The notes beneath the pieces are model-generated. The model was given only the letters and a program-made list of their open reading frames with translations, did not search any database and was not told where the DNA came from. Below are positions 1 through 10,690 of a stretch of DNA of 64,000 bases, piece after piece. The stretch is taken from NCBI GenBank assembly GCA_963556145.1, contig OY744472.1:434001-498000 (forward strand), in the 5' to 3' direction. How positions within the stretch are numbered: the first letter of the stretch is position 1; each line of letters starts with the position of its first letter. Position numbers and translations under genes: made by a program. The stretch is from Hygrocybe punicea. Its lineage: Eukaryota > Basidiomycota > Agaricomycetes > Agaricales > Hygrophoraceae.

Positions 1-851
1 GAGGTGAAGATTTGGCAAGTCACCATGTCCATCTGGAGATAGGCCTTCTTGTCAAGTGGGTAGCCAATTAATATACATTTTGTTGCCCTTTTGCTGAACT
101 TCCATTTTTGGTGTGCTTTGTGTATGAGTGCATATGCTGTGCATCCAAATGGGCAAAAGAGTAATACGTCCACTGGCCCATCAGTGAGTTTGGTATAGGG
201 AATTTCCTTGTTTATTCCTGAAGCTGGGGATCGTGCGATAAGGTGGGCAGCAGTTGCCATGGCATAGGTCCAGAAGGATTTTGGAAGCTTTGAGGCATAG
301 AGCATGGCTATGGTCTTAGTGACCAGTGTTTGGTTTATACGCTCAGCTACTCCATTGGACTCTGGCATATCTGCTGTCATAGTCTGGTGGAGGATTCCAT
401 CTGCTTTCAGTTTAGCTTCAAATCTCTTCCCATTGTACTCGCTGCCGCCATCAGTAATGAGAAAATGAGTTTACCCCTCACCAAAGTGGATGATACCTAG
501 TTTGGTCCTACAGAAGGCCTGCGTTTCTGTTTTCCATGCTTCATATATTTTCTTGACATCTGATTTGTGTTTGGTGAAGAAGACCCAGGGGTGTCTGGAC
601 CATATGTCAGTGAATGTTACCCAATACCGATAACCGTCATGAGAGGTGGGGGTGACTGGTCCTCGAACATCTGAGTGGACTATGTCCAGTGGGCCTCGTG
701 CAATGGTTTCACTGCGTTTGAATGGTAATTTCTTCATTTTGCTCATGACGCATGGTTCACAGAAACTTGGTACTCTGGTGAGCATGTTGACATCTTTGAT
801 TTGATTCTTGGCGACCATTTGTTTTAGCTTGTGGATACCTACATGTCCCAA
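1..851 (-). pseudogene. Copia integrase (gag-pre-integrase + rve core), partial and broken
   Basis: Reading down from 851, the translation starts with a gag-pre-integrase stretch (GHVGIHKLKQMV, then the zinc-finger Cys pair in CEPCVMSK) and continues into the integrase core with the first catalytic Asp in LDIVHSDVRGP. An in-frame TAA lies near 470. Beyond it the same frame continues with the second Asp region (LITDGGSEYNG) and the region of the third acidic residue (ADMPESNGVAERINQTL), then the SFWTYAMATA and GCTAYA blocks typical of Copia integrases, before running off the window. Integrase inserts the cDNA into the genome; this copy cannot be expressed as one product. Confidence 0.85.
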
Positions 852-1052
852 TCAACAGTGCAGCACATTTACGTCCATTGACAGTAGCGCTCCCACCATA
901 GTTCTGAGGGGTTGCACTTGGAGATGGTATAGTCCCTTTCGTTCGTGTGCTGTCATGATTTTGGTGCACCCTTGTGATATGTATCCTGTACTTCCATCGA
1001 ATATGCTGACGTATCCTGCTCTCCCAAGTTTGCTCACGGATATGAGTGAGAT

Positions 1053-1322
1053 TCAGAAGGTGGGGACTAATAAAGTGTTTTTCAGGCATACCCTATACTG
1101 TTTGTTCCTGATTTGGCTGGAGATCCATATGTCTCCAACTCCGGTTGCTTCGGTGGTAGAGTTGTCACCAAAGTGAACCAGATGAGGTGGATCGAGCTTC
1201 CAGAAGGTGAGCGTGTCGAACCATTTGGGGTGTGGAACCATGTTGGTAGTAGCTCCACAGTCAATTATTATACTGTTTCCCTTTTTATGTGGTTCAGATG
1301 TGAGGTAGGAATTCGCAGCCAT
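1053..1322 (-). pseudogene. Copia aspartic protease segment
   Basis: The minus strand encodes a retropepsin-like stretch: the active-site region IIIDCGATTNMVPHPKWF followed by a flap-like segment (VHFGDNSTTEATGVGDIW). Copia proteases have D-S/T-G-A; here the second residue is Cys (DCGA), which is a variant or a decay change. It lies between gag (upstream) and integrase (downstream) as expected for a single Gag-Pol polyprotein of the Copia order. It cleaves the polyprotein in the virus-like particle. Confidence 0.75.
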
Positions 1323-2360
1323 CTCTGTTGAGTTATAACTACATTGTCTGGTTGTACTACATAGGCCTCATCATCGTCATCCGATTTGTTGTTGTCTGAT
1401 TCTCCATTCGATTCACCCTCCATTACATTGTGTGCCTTCATTTTTCCTTTTCCTCGCTTATCTCGATGTTTCTCCTTCACCTTCCCTTTCTCTTTCAGAT
1501 TTTGGAACTCATCCATGCTGTGTGCATAATTTCCATGAACTTTGCAAAAGACTTTCTTCTTCTTAGTTTTGAGACCTTTAAGGTGGATTCAATGTTCGGA
1601 GTTGGCATTTCAGGTTGCATTGTGTCATTGTTGGGTTCCTGAACATCAGCAGCATGCGCACCGAGTTTGGTCTCAATGATTGATAGCATAAGTTTCTGCC
1701 TGTCTGGTACTGAACCAGTAATTGCCATTTTTAATGTTCTCCAGTCTTCGTTGTCAGGAATCGACTTGAGGAGGAGTAACGGGAGTAAATCTTTGGGGAA
1801 AGGGTATCTGTTAGAAGTGAGACAGTTGTTGTTGCTTAGGAAAGAGGCAATGTGGTCTGACATCAATTTTGGGGATGGTGCATTGTCATATTTTATTAAT
1901 ACAAGTGTGGCGAGCACATGGAAAGTGGTGGTGACGGTATTGGTTTCATTGTAGCATTTTATGATTGTGTTGTACAGTTCTTTTGCAGAGTTCTTGGCAC
2001 CAATGCTTAGAAGGATGTTGTCACTCAGGTATCATTGTATGATGCCTGTAGCTCGCTCGTCTGAAGCTTTCCATGTGTCATTGTAGCTAATTTGCGATAT
2101 TGATGCTGATATGGACTTGTCTGGTTTCTTGCAGCTTCTGCTTGTTGTTGAAGCCAAGGTGCTCATCATTGGGGTGAGTGGTTTGGTGTTGGTTCCAGTA
2201 ACCATGCCAAGTACTTGTTTTTCACTCAGTGCTCCTTTGATGCAAATGCTCCATATCTGGAAGTTTGATGGCCCCTCAAGGGTGGGACAGTTAGGCCGTT
2301 GGTCTTCTCCTGAGTGATTGGATTTGCCTGGGGTTGATTTTGATTGTTCAAGTCATCTAA
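1268..2360 (-). pseudogene. Copia gag (UBN2 family nucleocapsid/capsid), broken
   Basis: Translation from about 2360 downward gives a Gln/Asn-rich start, then the UBN2-like capsid (WKASDERATGIIQ, stop, YLSDNILLSIGAKNSAKELY, then LATLVLIKYDN) and a run ending in a zinc-knuckle-like remnant (FCKVHGNYAHS) followed by a basic Lys-rich tail and an acidic spacer. The in-frame TGA near 2030 interrupts the capsid, an extra stop lies near 2240, and a frameshift near 1500 separates capsid from tail. Gag forms the particle shell that packages element RNA. The decay shows this copy is not autonomous. Confidence 0.75.
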
Positions 2361-2387
2361 GGCTGAGGTACCCTGATTGGAAGTGAC

Positions 2388-2401
2388 CAGGGCTCATAAC
2401 C
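2388..2401 (-). other. Primer-binding site complementary to initiator tRNA-Met anticodon arm
   Basis: The plus strand here reads CAGGGCTCATAACC, identical to the anticodon stem-loop of yeast initiator tRNA-Met as I remember it, so the element sense (minus) strand is its complement. Priming by an internal iMet half-tRNA is known for Ty5 and Drosophila copia. The site lies just downstream, in element sense, of the candidate LTR and just upstream of gag, which is where a PBS belongs. Confidence 0.7.
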
Positions 2402-2411
2402 TCTCACGCTA

Positions 2412-2571
2412 TGAGAAATTTCTCAGTTGCAATGAGAGATAACGACTATGTATTTGAAGCATACCTATAAGATAATTCTATGGTAGCTATTAGTCTAGTG
2501 TATACATGAGTGTTTAAGAAACATACCTCAGTCGCAATGAGAGATAACAACTGAGGTATGCATCTGTCACA
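2412..2571 (-). repeat. Candidate 5' LTR of the Copia element
   Basis: A 160-bp block adjoining the PBS begins TG and ends CA on either strand (minus strand starts TGTGACAGATGC and ends AATTTCTCA). It contains two copies of a 20-bp motif differing at one base (2424-2443 and 2529-2548). The second LTR is outside the window, so the edges cannot be confirmed. Confidence 0.35.
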
Positions 2572-2640
2572 GTGGGGTCACAACTGTATCGCTCGGCAAT
2601 TCCCAGATGGGTGGAGGTTCCTTGCCCGTCTACTTATTCA

Positions 2641-2704
2641 TGACACCACATTCTGTGGAGTATCTTCAAGTGTGATTAGACTATAGTAAATATATTATTT
2701 AAAC
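2641..2704 (-). repeat. DIRS terminal direct repeat, 3' copy
   Basis: This 64-bp segment matches 7309-7372 in the same orientation with only a few mismatches; the 32 bases from 2669 to 2700 are identical. In element sense it lies just past the recombinase, as split or direct terminal repeats do in DIRS/PAT/Ngaro-like elements. Confidence 0.8.
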
Positions 2705-2937
2705 TTAACTAATCATGCCACTTCAGTTGTTCTTCTTGAAAACAGAGGAGTAAATATGTCTGCGGCACTGCTCTGTAAGTCAGAAGCAGGTGCCCAGGAC
2801 TGATCATTACAAAGTACATGGCTGCATAACCATAAAAGGATATTGGGAACGTTTTTATTTTTATTTTTTGTGGGGTGGTGTATAAAACAATGGGAACAAA
2901 GTGAAGCGAAGCGATGGGAAGCAGCCAAAAGGAGAAA

Positions 2938-3793
2938 TCAGCAATGGGCAAAAAGAAAAGCAGCCTGCAAAGTTGGGTGGTGGCAGACGTAGATCTGCCA
3001 GGCTTCAGAAGCCCAATGGCCAATGCTCTGAATGAGGTACGGCGGTACACCAGAGTTAGCGAGGTCTGTGGCACCTCCAGAACAAAGTGAGTGGCCACCA
3101 AGGGTAGGATCAGGGCAGAAATGGTGAAGCCGGCCCAAGGAATGCGTGGGGACAGAACTGTGAGCACGGAGCCACAACTCAGGGTGAGCCGGGAAAATGC
3201 AGTTGCGAGAATGAAAGTAAGTGAGAAAAATGGTAAGGGGATCGTGAGAAGCTCAGTGGGAATGAATGAGGACCCAGCTGCCTTCAAAAAAGTGGTCAGC
3301 CTTGTGGCCAGGCAAGCAAAAATCGAAGGAGCTCTCATGGATGTGAACAGTTTCATGCATGATAACCTTCCGGTAGTCCTGCAGTGCCAAGGAATCGGGC
3401 CACACAAGTTCCCCGAGCCGGAGGAGGCCATGGAAGGTGACCGTGATGATTGCCGCGAATAAATGGTCATCGTGGGAGGTGGAACCCTGCAGGGAGGCGG
3501 TGATGCAGTGTAGTTCAGCACTGGCAAGGGGAAGTTTATAGAGGGTCCCAACAGAACAGAGCTTCTTGCACTTCGCTAAGGTCTTGACTACAAGGGGGTG
3601 GTGGTGGGTGGTGGGTGGCGTGGACGTTGGGGTAGAAAGGTTCAAGTTGGTTGCAAATACCAGAGAGATAGTTGTCGATGGACTGAGGCTTGATGTGATG
3701 GGACATGTAAACAATGAAAAAACTGAAGGTGTCAGGGGTGGGCATGGTGGGCAAGGTGTGTGAAGAACAGAAATAGAGATAAGATTCGAGCAT
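2938..3793 (-). pseudogene. DIRS tyrosine recombinase
   Basis: The frame reads an N-terminal core-binding-like segment (SIDNYLSGICNQL), then the catalytic domain with the first Arg region (FHGLLRLGEL) and a C-terminal box GGHSLCSGGAT followed by IQSIGHWASEAWQIYV. In active relatives the C-terminal box is H-S-x-R; here the Arg is Cys (codon TGT, plus positions 3082-3084). The HW and the Tyr of IYV are present. An in-frame TGA at 3253-3255 splits the domain, and a frame change occurs near 3540-3600. The enzyme would have circularised or inserted the cDNA by site-specific recombination. It cannot be functional as it stands. Confidence 0.8.
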
Positions 3794-3945
3794 GGATGAG
3801 TAGGCAGAAGTGGTGCTCTGCTAGATTACACAACCGATGGTGATAGCACGTTTGTGCTGAAGCTTATCAAGTGACCAGGGTTGCCAGGAAGGCTGCCTGG
3901 TCAATTGTCTCTCTCCCATCAACATCATGATGGCCCCTGCATCAA

Positions 3946-5745
3946 TCAAGTGGGTTCAAAGAGGCTGATGGTGAGGCCAGGGAAAAGAGAACACACTATG
4001 TTGGTGCGGTCACAGGAGAGGGCATTGGCAATGTTGTTGAAGGTCCTGGGAAGGAAGTGGATGTGGAAGGAGAAATGATGATGGAGTGCGAGTTGGACAG
4101 CCACCAGTAAAATAGGGTTGTATTGTGGGGATGCATGAAGGGAGTTAAACATGTCCATGGTATTGGTGTTGTCACAGTGGACAACCACCCACTGTGACAA
4201 AGGGCAGACATGAAGGGCGACGTGATGCAGAGCAGAGAGCACAGTGAGGGCCTCGAGGTAGAAGATGTCTGTGGAGAGGGCCGTGGATGCAACAACTGCA
4301 TGCATATAACCAGCAGCAAGTGAAGGGGACCACAAACCGAGACCAATGGGGCACGCATCGGAGAATAATGCAAGGTCGGCATCACCGCATCAGCAGCAGA
4401 CCAAGTAGTGGAATCCAGAATGTGGATCCCATCGGAACACATTACCTCATCTGCGAACCAGGAGAGCTCAGCCACCATAGTGCTGTTGATCTAGATGAGT
4501 TTGTGAGGGGAAGATTTACCAGACATTTTATCATACAACATGGAAAGACCGGGTCGTAAAAGAGGGTACACATTGAGTGCCCAATTGATCCAGCTGGCCA
4601 TACATTGAAAATTGCAAAGTGGGCAGCATCGTCCAATAACAGCAAAGGTGCGGACTGCCGTGATGAGTTCCATGCGACAGTCAGGGTCCATAGCGATGGT
4701 CATCACATTGGGGTTGACCGTAAAACCGATGATCAGGAGGGAAGTCCCCCATTCCTGCTTGTGCTCAGCGTGAGGGATGCCAAGCTTGTCCCAGAGTAGC
4801 AGCAGCTTGATCTGCTTTGTCAGCATATGTTTCTGGTAGGGTTCGTACCAGGACAACTCATCTGCGAACTCCCAGGAAAAGTTGTCATTGATGTACGTGA
4901 AAATGTCGGCAAGGAAGAGGATGAAGATGGCGATCCAAGTCACTAGACATGTGAAACTACCAAATACATGGCCACCAGTGCCATTACCAAAATGGTTGCA
5001 ACAATTGACATGGCGACTACCATCAAAGGTCATGACTTGACAGATCTGCCAAAGCGGAGCCATTGGCATCAAACAGTAAGCCCATGAAACATCGGACTTG
5101 AAGACTACAAGTGGGCACCCAGGGTGATCAGCATGGACCTTGCGAAGAGCATGGCCAAGGCAATGAAGGTTGTCCATGCAGACAACACGGTCTTCTCTGG
5201 GGATCAAGGAGTTCTGTGAGAATGGTTTGGCACTCTGGTTGATGACCATACAAAGGTCGGAGGAGTGGGGCTTGAGAATGATACTGAGTGGCATACTGTG
5301 CATGCCAGGTAGCAGTTCAGTACCAAAAGAAGAGGAGAACTGGCTCAGGGCAACCTCAGCATCGCGTTGATCAAGAAGGAAGCATTTGTGAAGGGGGTTG
5401 TTGAGTGGGAAAAAGGAGTTGTCATGTGTGACAGGATAGCCAGGCATGTCAGTGTGAGCCCAAGGCAAGAAACCTTCTCACAGGCTGTGGCACACAGAGA
5501 AAACAAAGGCATGATTAGGGTGCATCAAAAGATAAGATTCGAATACATCAATGTTAATAGGCGTGATAATCGTGAAGAGCAAGGGGTTATCGCAGATAGT
5601 GTTGAGGGCAGCGGTGTTGAGTAACTCATTGGAAGGTACTGACAGGACTGGGAGCTCCATCATGCTTGCCAAGGCTGTGGTCAGTTTTGGGTGGATTACA
5701 GGGTCCCAGACAAAATCTCTCACATATTTTGGCTTGAAGGCCCAG
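3946..5745 (-). pseudogene. DIRS reverse transcriptase-RNase H
   Basis: The minus-strand frame begins near 5745 (LGRFDHWAFKPKYVRDF), is stopped by a TGA at 5478-5480 inside a block that reads HSL-stop-EGFLPWA (fungal DIRS RTs have Arg at the stop), then continues through PLSIILKP and VVFKSDVSWAYCLMPM to the polymerase active-site motif TYINDNFSWEF, where the expected Y-x-D-D is Y-I-N-D (Asn codon at 4887-4889). RNase H follows (FYLEALTVLSALHH, then VVHCDNTNTMDM and a degraded NIANALS). The two domains together would copy element RNA into DNA. The active-site change and the stop make it inactive. Confidence 0.82.
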
Positions 5746-5748
5746 TGG

Positions 5749-7121
5749 TCAAATCTTCCGAGGCTGTCCAGTTGTGCACTCAGTGGATTTGTGGTTGGGA
5801 CTGAGGCATTTCCCGCAGACATGTGCATAGTTGCACTTGCCACCAGTGTTGGGACACTTGGCATCATTCCAGCAATGGCACAGGTCTCTCTTGCGGAATG
5901 GTTGTCTATCAGCCTTGGAATCATGCTTGTGTGAGTGTGGTCCATCCCAGGAATGTATCCAATGCAGTTGGAGGTCTGCAAACCCATGGGCATCAGTGAG
6001 TAAGAGGTCTTGATGTTGTGCAACCTGGACCCAGATGCCTTTATCGAAATGGATGATTTGCTGGTGCTGCTCCTGTGGGAGTGTGGCGAAGAGCCCAGAG
6101 ATATAGCATCCATATTTTTGGAGTTCATTGTGTTGCAAAGGGACAATGTAGATGGTAGCTTCAACAGTTGGTTCCCATGCAGTAATCCATTCGCCATGGG
6201 ACTTGACAGTTTTTGCGGCTGTGGTGTTGTCAACAGAGATCTCAAGAGATCCAAAAGATTCTCACTTGTTATTTTCTGAGATAGAGAAGAGACCCGAGAT
6301 GACATGGTCAAGATCAACAGATCTTCCTGAGACAAGGTTGGTCCATTCACTAAGTGAGAGCTGGGGGCAGTCGGATGAGTTGAGGATCGAGGTGACAGTG
6401 AACTTGACATCTCTAGTGTAATTTTCAAGGGATGTCCTGGTTTTGTGGAGTGAAGCCAGGAGTGTCGTTAGATGGATTGATTGACAGATGACCCACGGTA
6501 ATAGAGAGACATTGACTTTCCATTTCGGAGGGGGAGTCCCATCTCCATCTTCCCCATCGTCTGCTGTGATGGTCTGCTTAGTCGCTTGAGTAGGCTCCAT
6601 TGTCTCATAGGTGGTGAGTGAGTGTCCTTCGTCTGTGGTTCTGAATCCAACATCTGGTTCAGCCAGTGGGTCTGTGGCTTCTGAATGTGATTGTCCTCTG
6701 TTATGCAATCTGTCAAAGTCGTCGAGCATTCTACAGTATGATCTAAAAGCTTCCCTGAATGACACATCATCTTCTCCATTGAAAGGTAAGGCAATGGTGA
6801 GATCGAGGATGGCTGAGATCTTATCTCTGGAACAACTCTGATATTCTCAGATGATCCTGTTGCAATCACTTCTGATCCTGTTTGAGGACGCAGTGGAGGG
6901 TTCTCTGAAGAGAGAAGAACCTTGTGTTTGGGATTCTCCAGTGGACGACCCTTGCGTTTGTAACTGAGATTCACTTGTTGTTTCTTCATAATGCGGCATG
7001 AAATACAATTTGAATTGATTGGAGGTATGATGAGTAGAGCGCAAAGAATGAGAAGATACAACTGAAGAATGATAAATTTAAAATGTGAGATGAGTAACCA
7101 CGAAAGATAGCTAAAAAACAT
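5749..7121 (-). pseudogene. DIRS gag-like protein with Cys/His zinc region
   Basis: Reading down from about 7121 there is a Ser/Thr/Gln-rich leader and a central region (SFREAFRSYCRMLDDFDRL; then ENYTRDVKFTVTSIL), ending in a compact Cys/His cluster CHCWNDAKCPNTGGKCNYAH followed by VCGKCLSPNHKSTEC. That cluster fits a CCCH plus CCHC nucleic-acid-binding pair, as found at the end of fungal DIRS gag proteins. The frame is interrupted several times. It precedes RT in element sense. Confidence 0.65.
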
Positions 7122-7308
7122 TTACTTGAGGGAAGACTGCAGTCCTTGATGAAAGGATAGGAGTTCCCTCGACCAATATAAAGGGCGGATAAAAAGGGGC
7201 AGAGTGAGACAGTACAATAAGCATGATGGCAAGTGGTAGATAGTTGAAAAGGGAGTATGCAAGGGACTCCAAGGATTAGCCAGTGAATGGCTGAGGAGTC
7301 AGCAGTGG

Positions 7309-7372
7309 TGACCCGACATTCTGCGGAGTTTCTTCAAGTGTGATTAGACTATAGTAAATATATTATTTAAAC
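7309..7372 (-). repeat. DIRS terminal direct repeat, 5' copy
   Basis: Partner of 2641-2704 in the same orientation. In element sense it lies upstream of gag. The sequence just beyond it (about 7140-7300) is the untranslated leader. Confidence 0.8.
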
Positions 7373-8640
7373 CCAATCAAAGATGAAATCGGCACTTGCA
7401 GCAAAACAGCCGTCAATAATACAGGTCTGCCATGTGCTGTGCAGATGCAGGAATCCAACTCACCAAACCAGCACCAGGCCAGCAGATGACAATAAAGGAC
7501 GACAACGATGATGATATCAATGATGGCATTGATGCCCACACCCACCCATGCCCACGAACTTGCCCTTCATGACCAACAGCCCCCTCCCAATTCACCTTAT
7601 GGACCTGCACCATCATGTCAATGGACATCAGCGCTGTATCTGCAAGGTATCCAGGAGGAAGGTGGTGCCCAGTGCCACTAATTCATTGCGAGTACATGTC
7701 ATACCCACAACTATAAGTGATTCCAGGACCCATTGGTGACCCGTGGCTAAACCCACAGTTTTACTGTACCCACAGTGTGGGTATGGGTTACTAGCGGTGA
7801 AAGGGTGCACTGCGGTAATGTGAACGGAATCAAATACCAACTCTACCACAGTGCTGTACGAATTCTGAGGGTTCAATCTCAATCCAAAAGGTTAATAAAA
7901 ATACGCAGAGGTGCTCTGGATAGTGGCAATGATGTTTCTGATGTGCGCGATGTGCGCGATGTGCGCGGCGTGTGCGAAACAGTCGGCGATGTTTTCGGCG
8001 TATACGTAGCACTTTGTAGAAGGAACGCAAAGTTTAATAGAGCATAGCGGAGCTATCGCATGGACGGCGCAGTAAAGAGGTGATATGATAGACTGGAATC
8101 GGGGGTATACAAGACGTCTCCCTAGTATGTAAACTATAGGGGGTATTTATGCGAAGTTGGTTGTTAGGACAATACAGGGTGAAGAAGGCAAGACAAATAG
8201 ATGGTGCGCGACGGAACTATGGTGCAATAGGGATGAAATGGAACTGAAATGAAAGGTATAGCACCATGCGAAGCAATTTCCAAAATATCCAGAGGATAGG
8301 AGCTATAATGTTTGAAATAAGTGAAACATGTCACATAAAGACTGGAACCGGAATGGAATCAGAATGGAATAGGGTGAACGGTACAAGCGTGGGTGATGTC
8401 GGAGAGGCTCGAAATATGTTTCCGAAGGGGGCCGAAGTGCTCCAAAGAAAATCGCCATAATGTCAAATTATCGCCTGTATCGTGCGCATATCACAGTCGC
8501 ATCGCAATGGAGATACATATAAATCGGGATGTTTCGCAATGAATCGCAGCATAATCGCAGCATGTCGAGGCTAGAATAGGTCCAATAGAAGGTTTCCATG
8601 CTTAGGGACGTGCGCTGCGTATCAGCGGGTACGGGTCATG
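7373..8640. other. Gene-free stretch, no recognised element
   Basis: The stretch contains His/Pro-coding low-complexity sequence (7400-7740), a short tandem repeat at 7940-7966, and GGAAT/GAAATG-rich sequence around 8220-8380. No frame shows a recognisable protein, and I see no RNA gene. Confidence 0.5.
7940..7966. repeat. 9-bp tandem repeat, three units
   Basis: Three perfect copies of GATGTGCGC follow one another, then a degenerate one. Confidence 0.85.
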
Positions 8641-10130
8641 GGAAAATACCCATGATAGACCCATGTCATTTACTAGTGGTGGCAGTGGCAATATCTCATC
8701 GATGATGACACCATTGACAATGCAATTGCCATGGGCAACCCTTGACATTGCCATCGTCATCTTTGTTGCTGTGCACCCAGTCTGCCACTGCTGGATCTGA
8801 TGTTCAAGGCTTGTGAAAGGTCAGTATGACCATTATTTCATCCAGGGTATTTGAGGATGGGCAAAATATAGGTTGCCAGAATGAGAACGCACAATAGGAA
8901 GGGGGAAAAAATAATTATGTTATGCATCAACAATACTCAACCCTGACCTCTCTGCCAGGAAACAAGAAAAGATGCTTCATCAGTGGGATGACCTCAATCT
9001 CGATCTTGATGTCCGCCATCCATCCATCAACAACTGCCTGATATCCTTCTCCTTCTTGAGGGGAAGTTGCATAACAGGGTATGTCTTCAGGTTGTCATAC
9101 AACCACAAACAGGCTACAGAGTGTACAGACATGAGCAATTGCGTCGATGATGAAAGAACAAAATGACACACTTTCATCAACTGTGAAGAGAATGAACTTG
9201 GGACTGTGGCAGTCATCACCAAGTCCTGGTCACTCCCACACAACAAGGGGCTCTTCACAGAATCACTCCTCTGCAATGTGCCTGGTGATACACTTGAGGT
9301 CCTTGTGGGGACTGAGTGTGAATGCGAGATCGTGGGTCTCCGAAGCCACTCAAGAGAGCTCAAACTCAAAGTGAAGGTTTCTTGTTTGTCTCTATTTAGT
9401 ACAGTCTTTAAATACTGAAGTAAATAAGAAAAGAAAGCAATCAAAAATAAACTAAATCAGGTCTCAGTGGTGATACAGGTGTATCACCGGATAGCTTGAA
9501 CCATAACTGCTGGAGATGGATGGACTACCCACCATGTGCCCACATCATGACATTTGGCACAAGTAATTTGCCTTTGGCACCTGGCTTCAAAAGAAGGCAT
9601 TTGTGATGGTGGGAAGCTGTGAGGGACAATGGGGATGTTAGGGTGGAGGGAAATAGGGAAGCACAGGACTCAGAATGTCAGAAAAGCAAGGGAATACTTG
9701 AAGTAGAGTTCTTCAGTCTCAGAACAGTGATTCAGAGGGAAAGATGCCATGCAACCTGAGTTGCAGGATGCAGGAATGCAGCCAGAATCACTGAATGTAG
9801 AGTAGACACCATGAGAGTGGTGAGGCGATGCCACAAATGACTTGTATGCATTTCTTGAATCCTCCATCTGTGATGGATCTGCATTGGCTAGATCTGTGGT
9901 GGCACTAAAGCTATAAAGTGCAGATTTCCATCTGGTGCTGCCATCTGGTCCAACCCAGGATTTGCTTTCATGGTTCGGTAAGATAATTGTTGGTGGCATA
10001 GACAGAACATTCTGAAACAGAGCTTCCTGGAGATGCCTTCCTGCCACCATGACACTTTTTTTGGTAATTGTTTGGGTTCTCGGATTCAGAGGTACCAGAA
10101 CAGTAATCAAAAATGGGTGGCAGTAGAGGA
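8641..10130. other. Unassigned sequence with a further copy of a local repeat
   Basis: 8690-8850 resembles, in inverted orientation, the block at 10500-10690; both share the core GCAATTGC and GGGCAACCC. From 8930 to 9440 both strands have short open frames without recognisable domains. A 221-codon minus-strand frame (9670-10335) has no recognisable motif and overlaps the inverted repeat. I cannot assign a function to any of it. Confidence 0.35.
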
Positions 10131-10139
10131 AGGGGGTAA

Positions 10140-10300
10140 ACATTTTACATTGCAGCTGTTCAATGAAAACATCAGTGGCACTCCTGTGCAGTTTTGTTGG
10201 CATCTGGGGTGGCAGTCTTGGTTCAATTGTTCTCACCATCACCATCATTGTCATTCCCATCGTTACTGAGGTGGTGGGGAGTGGGAGTGTGGGAGGATGC
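10140..10300 (+). repeat. Arm of a diverged inverted repeat
   Basis: This arm matches the reverse complement of about 10370-10540. Shared blocks in the same order include GGCACTCCTG, TCTTGGTTCAA and AGTGGGAGTGTGG, with numerous mismatches between. The arms are separated by about 70 bp around 10340. Confidence 0.6.
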
Positions 10301-10369
10301 GAGTTTGGAGGTGAATAGGTGGTAATAAAGTACATGTGACTGACAACAAGTCATTGTAGCTTTTCACTA

Positions 10370-10690
10370 CCCTCACCCCATTTCACCACACTCCCACTTC
10401 TCACCACCCCAGCAACAACGGGAACGATGATGACAGCAACAATGAGAATGATTTGAACCAAGACCGCTGCCCTAGACACCCTCAAAACCATGCAGGAGTG
10501 CCCCTGACATTTTTGACCAATGGTCTTGAACTTCAAAACCAGTGGTGGTGAACCAGGTGGACAGGGGCAACAACGATGAATGCAATGTCATGGGTTGCCC
10601 ACAGCAATTGCATCGTCAATTGCATTGGCAAGATATCGCCACTGCTGCTGCTTTCGCCGCTACCTTGCACAACTCAATGCCACAACTGAT
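10370..10690 (-). repeat. Second arm of the inverted repeat
   Basis: Its minus strand parallels 10140-10300, and its outer part (10540-10690) parallels 8690-8800. At least three related copies of one repeat therefore occur in 2 kb, two head-to-head. The family is not identified. Confidence 0.55.

Larger units (their letters stand above)
1..2571 (-). mobile_element. Copia (Ty1/copia, Ty5-like) LTR retrotransposon, 5' half, truncated by window edge
   Basis: The minus strand reads, in order from about 2360 down to 1, a UBN2-type gag, a retroviral-type aspartic protease, and a gag-pre-integrase plus integrase core; reverse transcriptase and RNase H would lie beyond position 1. This order (integrase before RT) defines Copia elements. 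A primer-binding site matching the anticodon arm of initiator tRNA-Met (2388-2401) and a candidate 160-bp LTR (2412-2571) mark the 5' end. The coding frame is broken by at least two stops (near 470 and near 2030) and a frameshift near 1500, so the copy is dead. Confidence 0.88.
2641..7372 (-). mobile_element. DIRS-type tyrosine-recombinase retrotransposon, decayed
   Basis: On the minus strand the order is gag with a Cys/His zinc region (about 7121-5749), DIRS-type reverse transcriptase (about 5745-4491), RNase H (about 4470-3946) and tyrosine recombinase (3793-2938). A 64-bp direct repeat (2641-2704 and 7309-7372) bounds the element. DIRS elements use a tyrosine recombinase in place of an integrase and lack ordinary LTRs. 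Every module carries damage, and key residues of both the RT and the recombinase are changed. The outer edge on the low-coordinate side may extend toward 2571. Confidence 0.85.

Noticed and set aside
2388..2401. tRNA-like sequence GGGCTCATAACC
   Set aside because: Only the anticodon arm matches; no acceptor, D or T arms are present, so it is a retrotransposon primer-binding site and not a tRNA gene.
8980..9444. 154-codon minus-strand frame and overlapping plus-strand frames
   Set aside because: Both strands are open by chance; no recognisable protein.
9670..10335. 221-codon minus-strand frame
   Set aside because: No domain or biased composition typical of a real protein, and it overlaps a diverged inverted repeat; left as unassigned.
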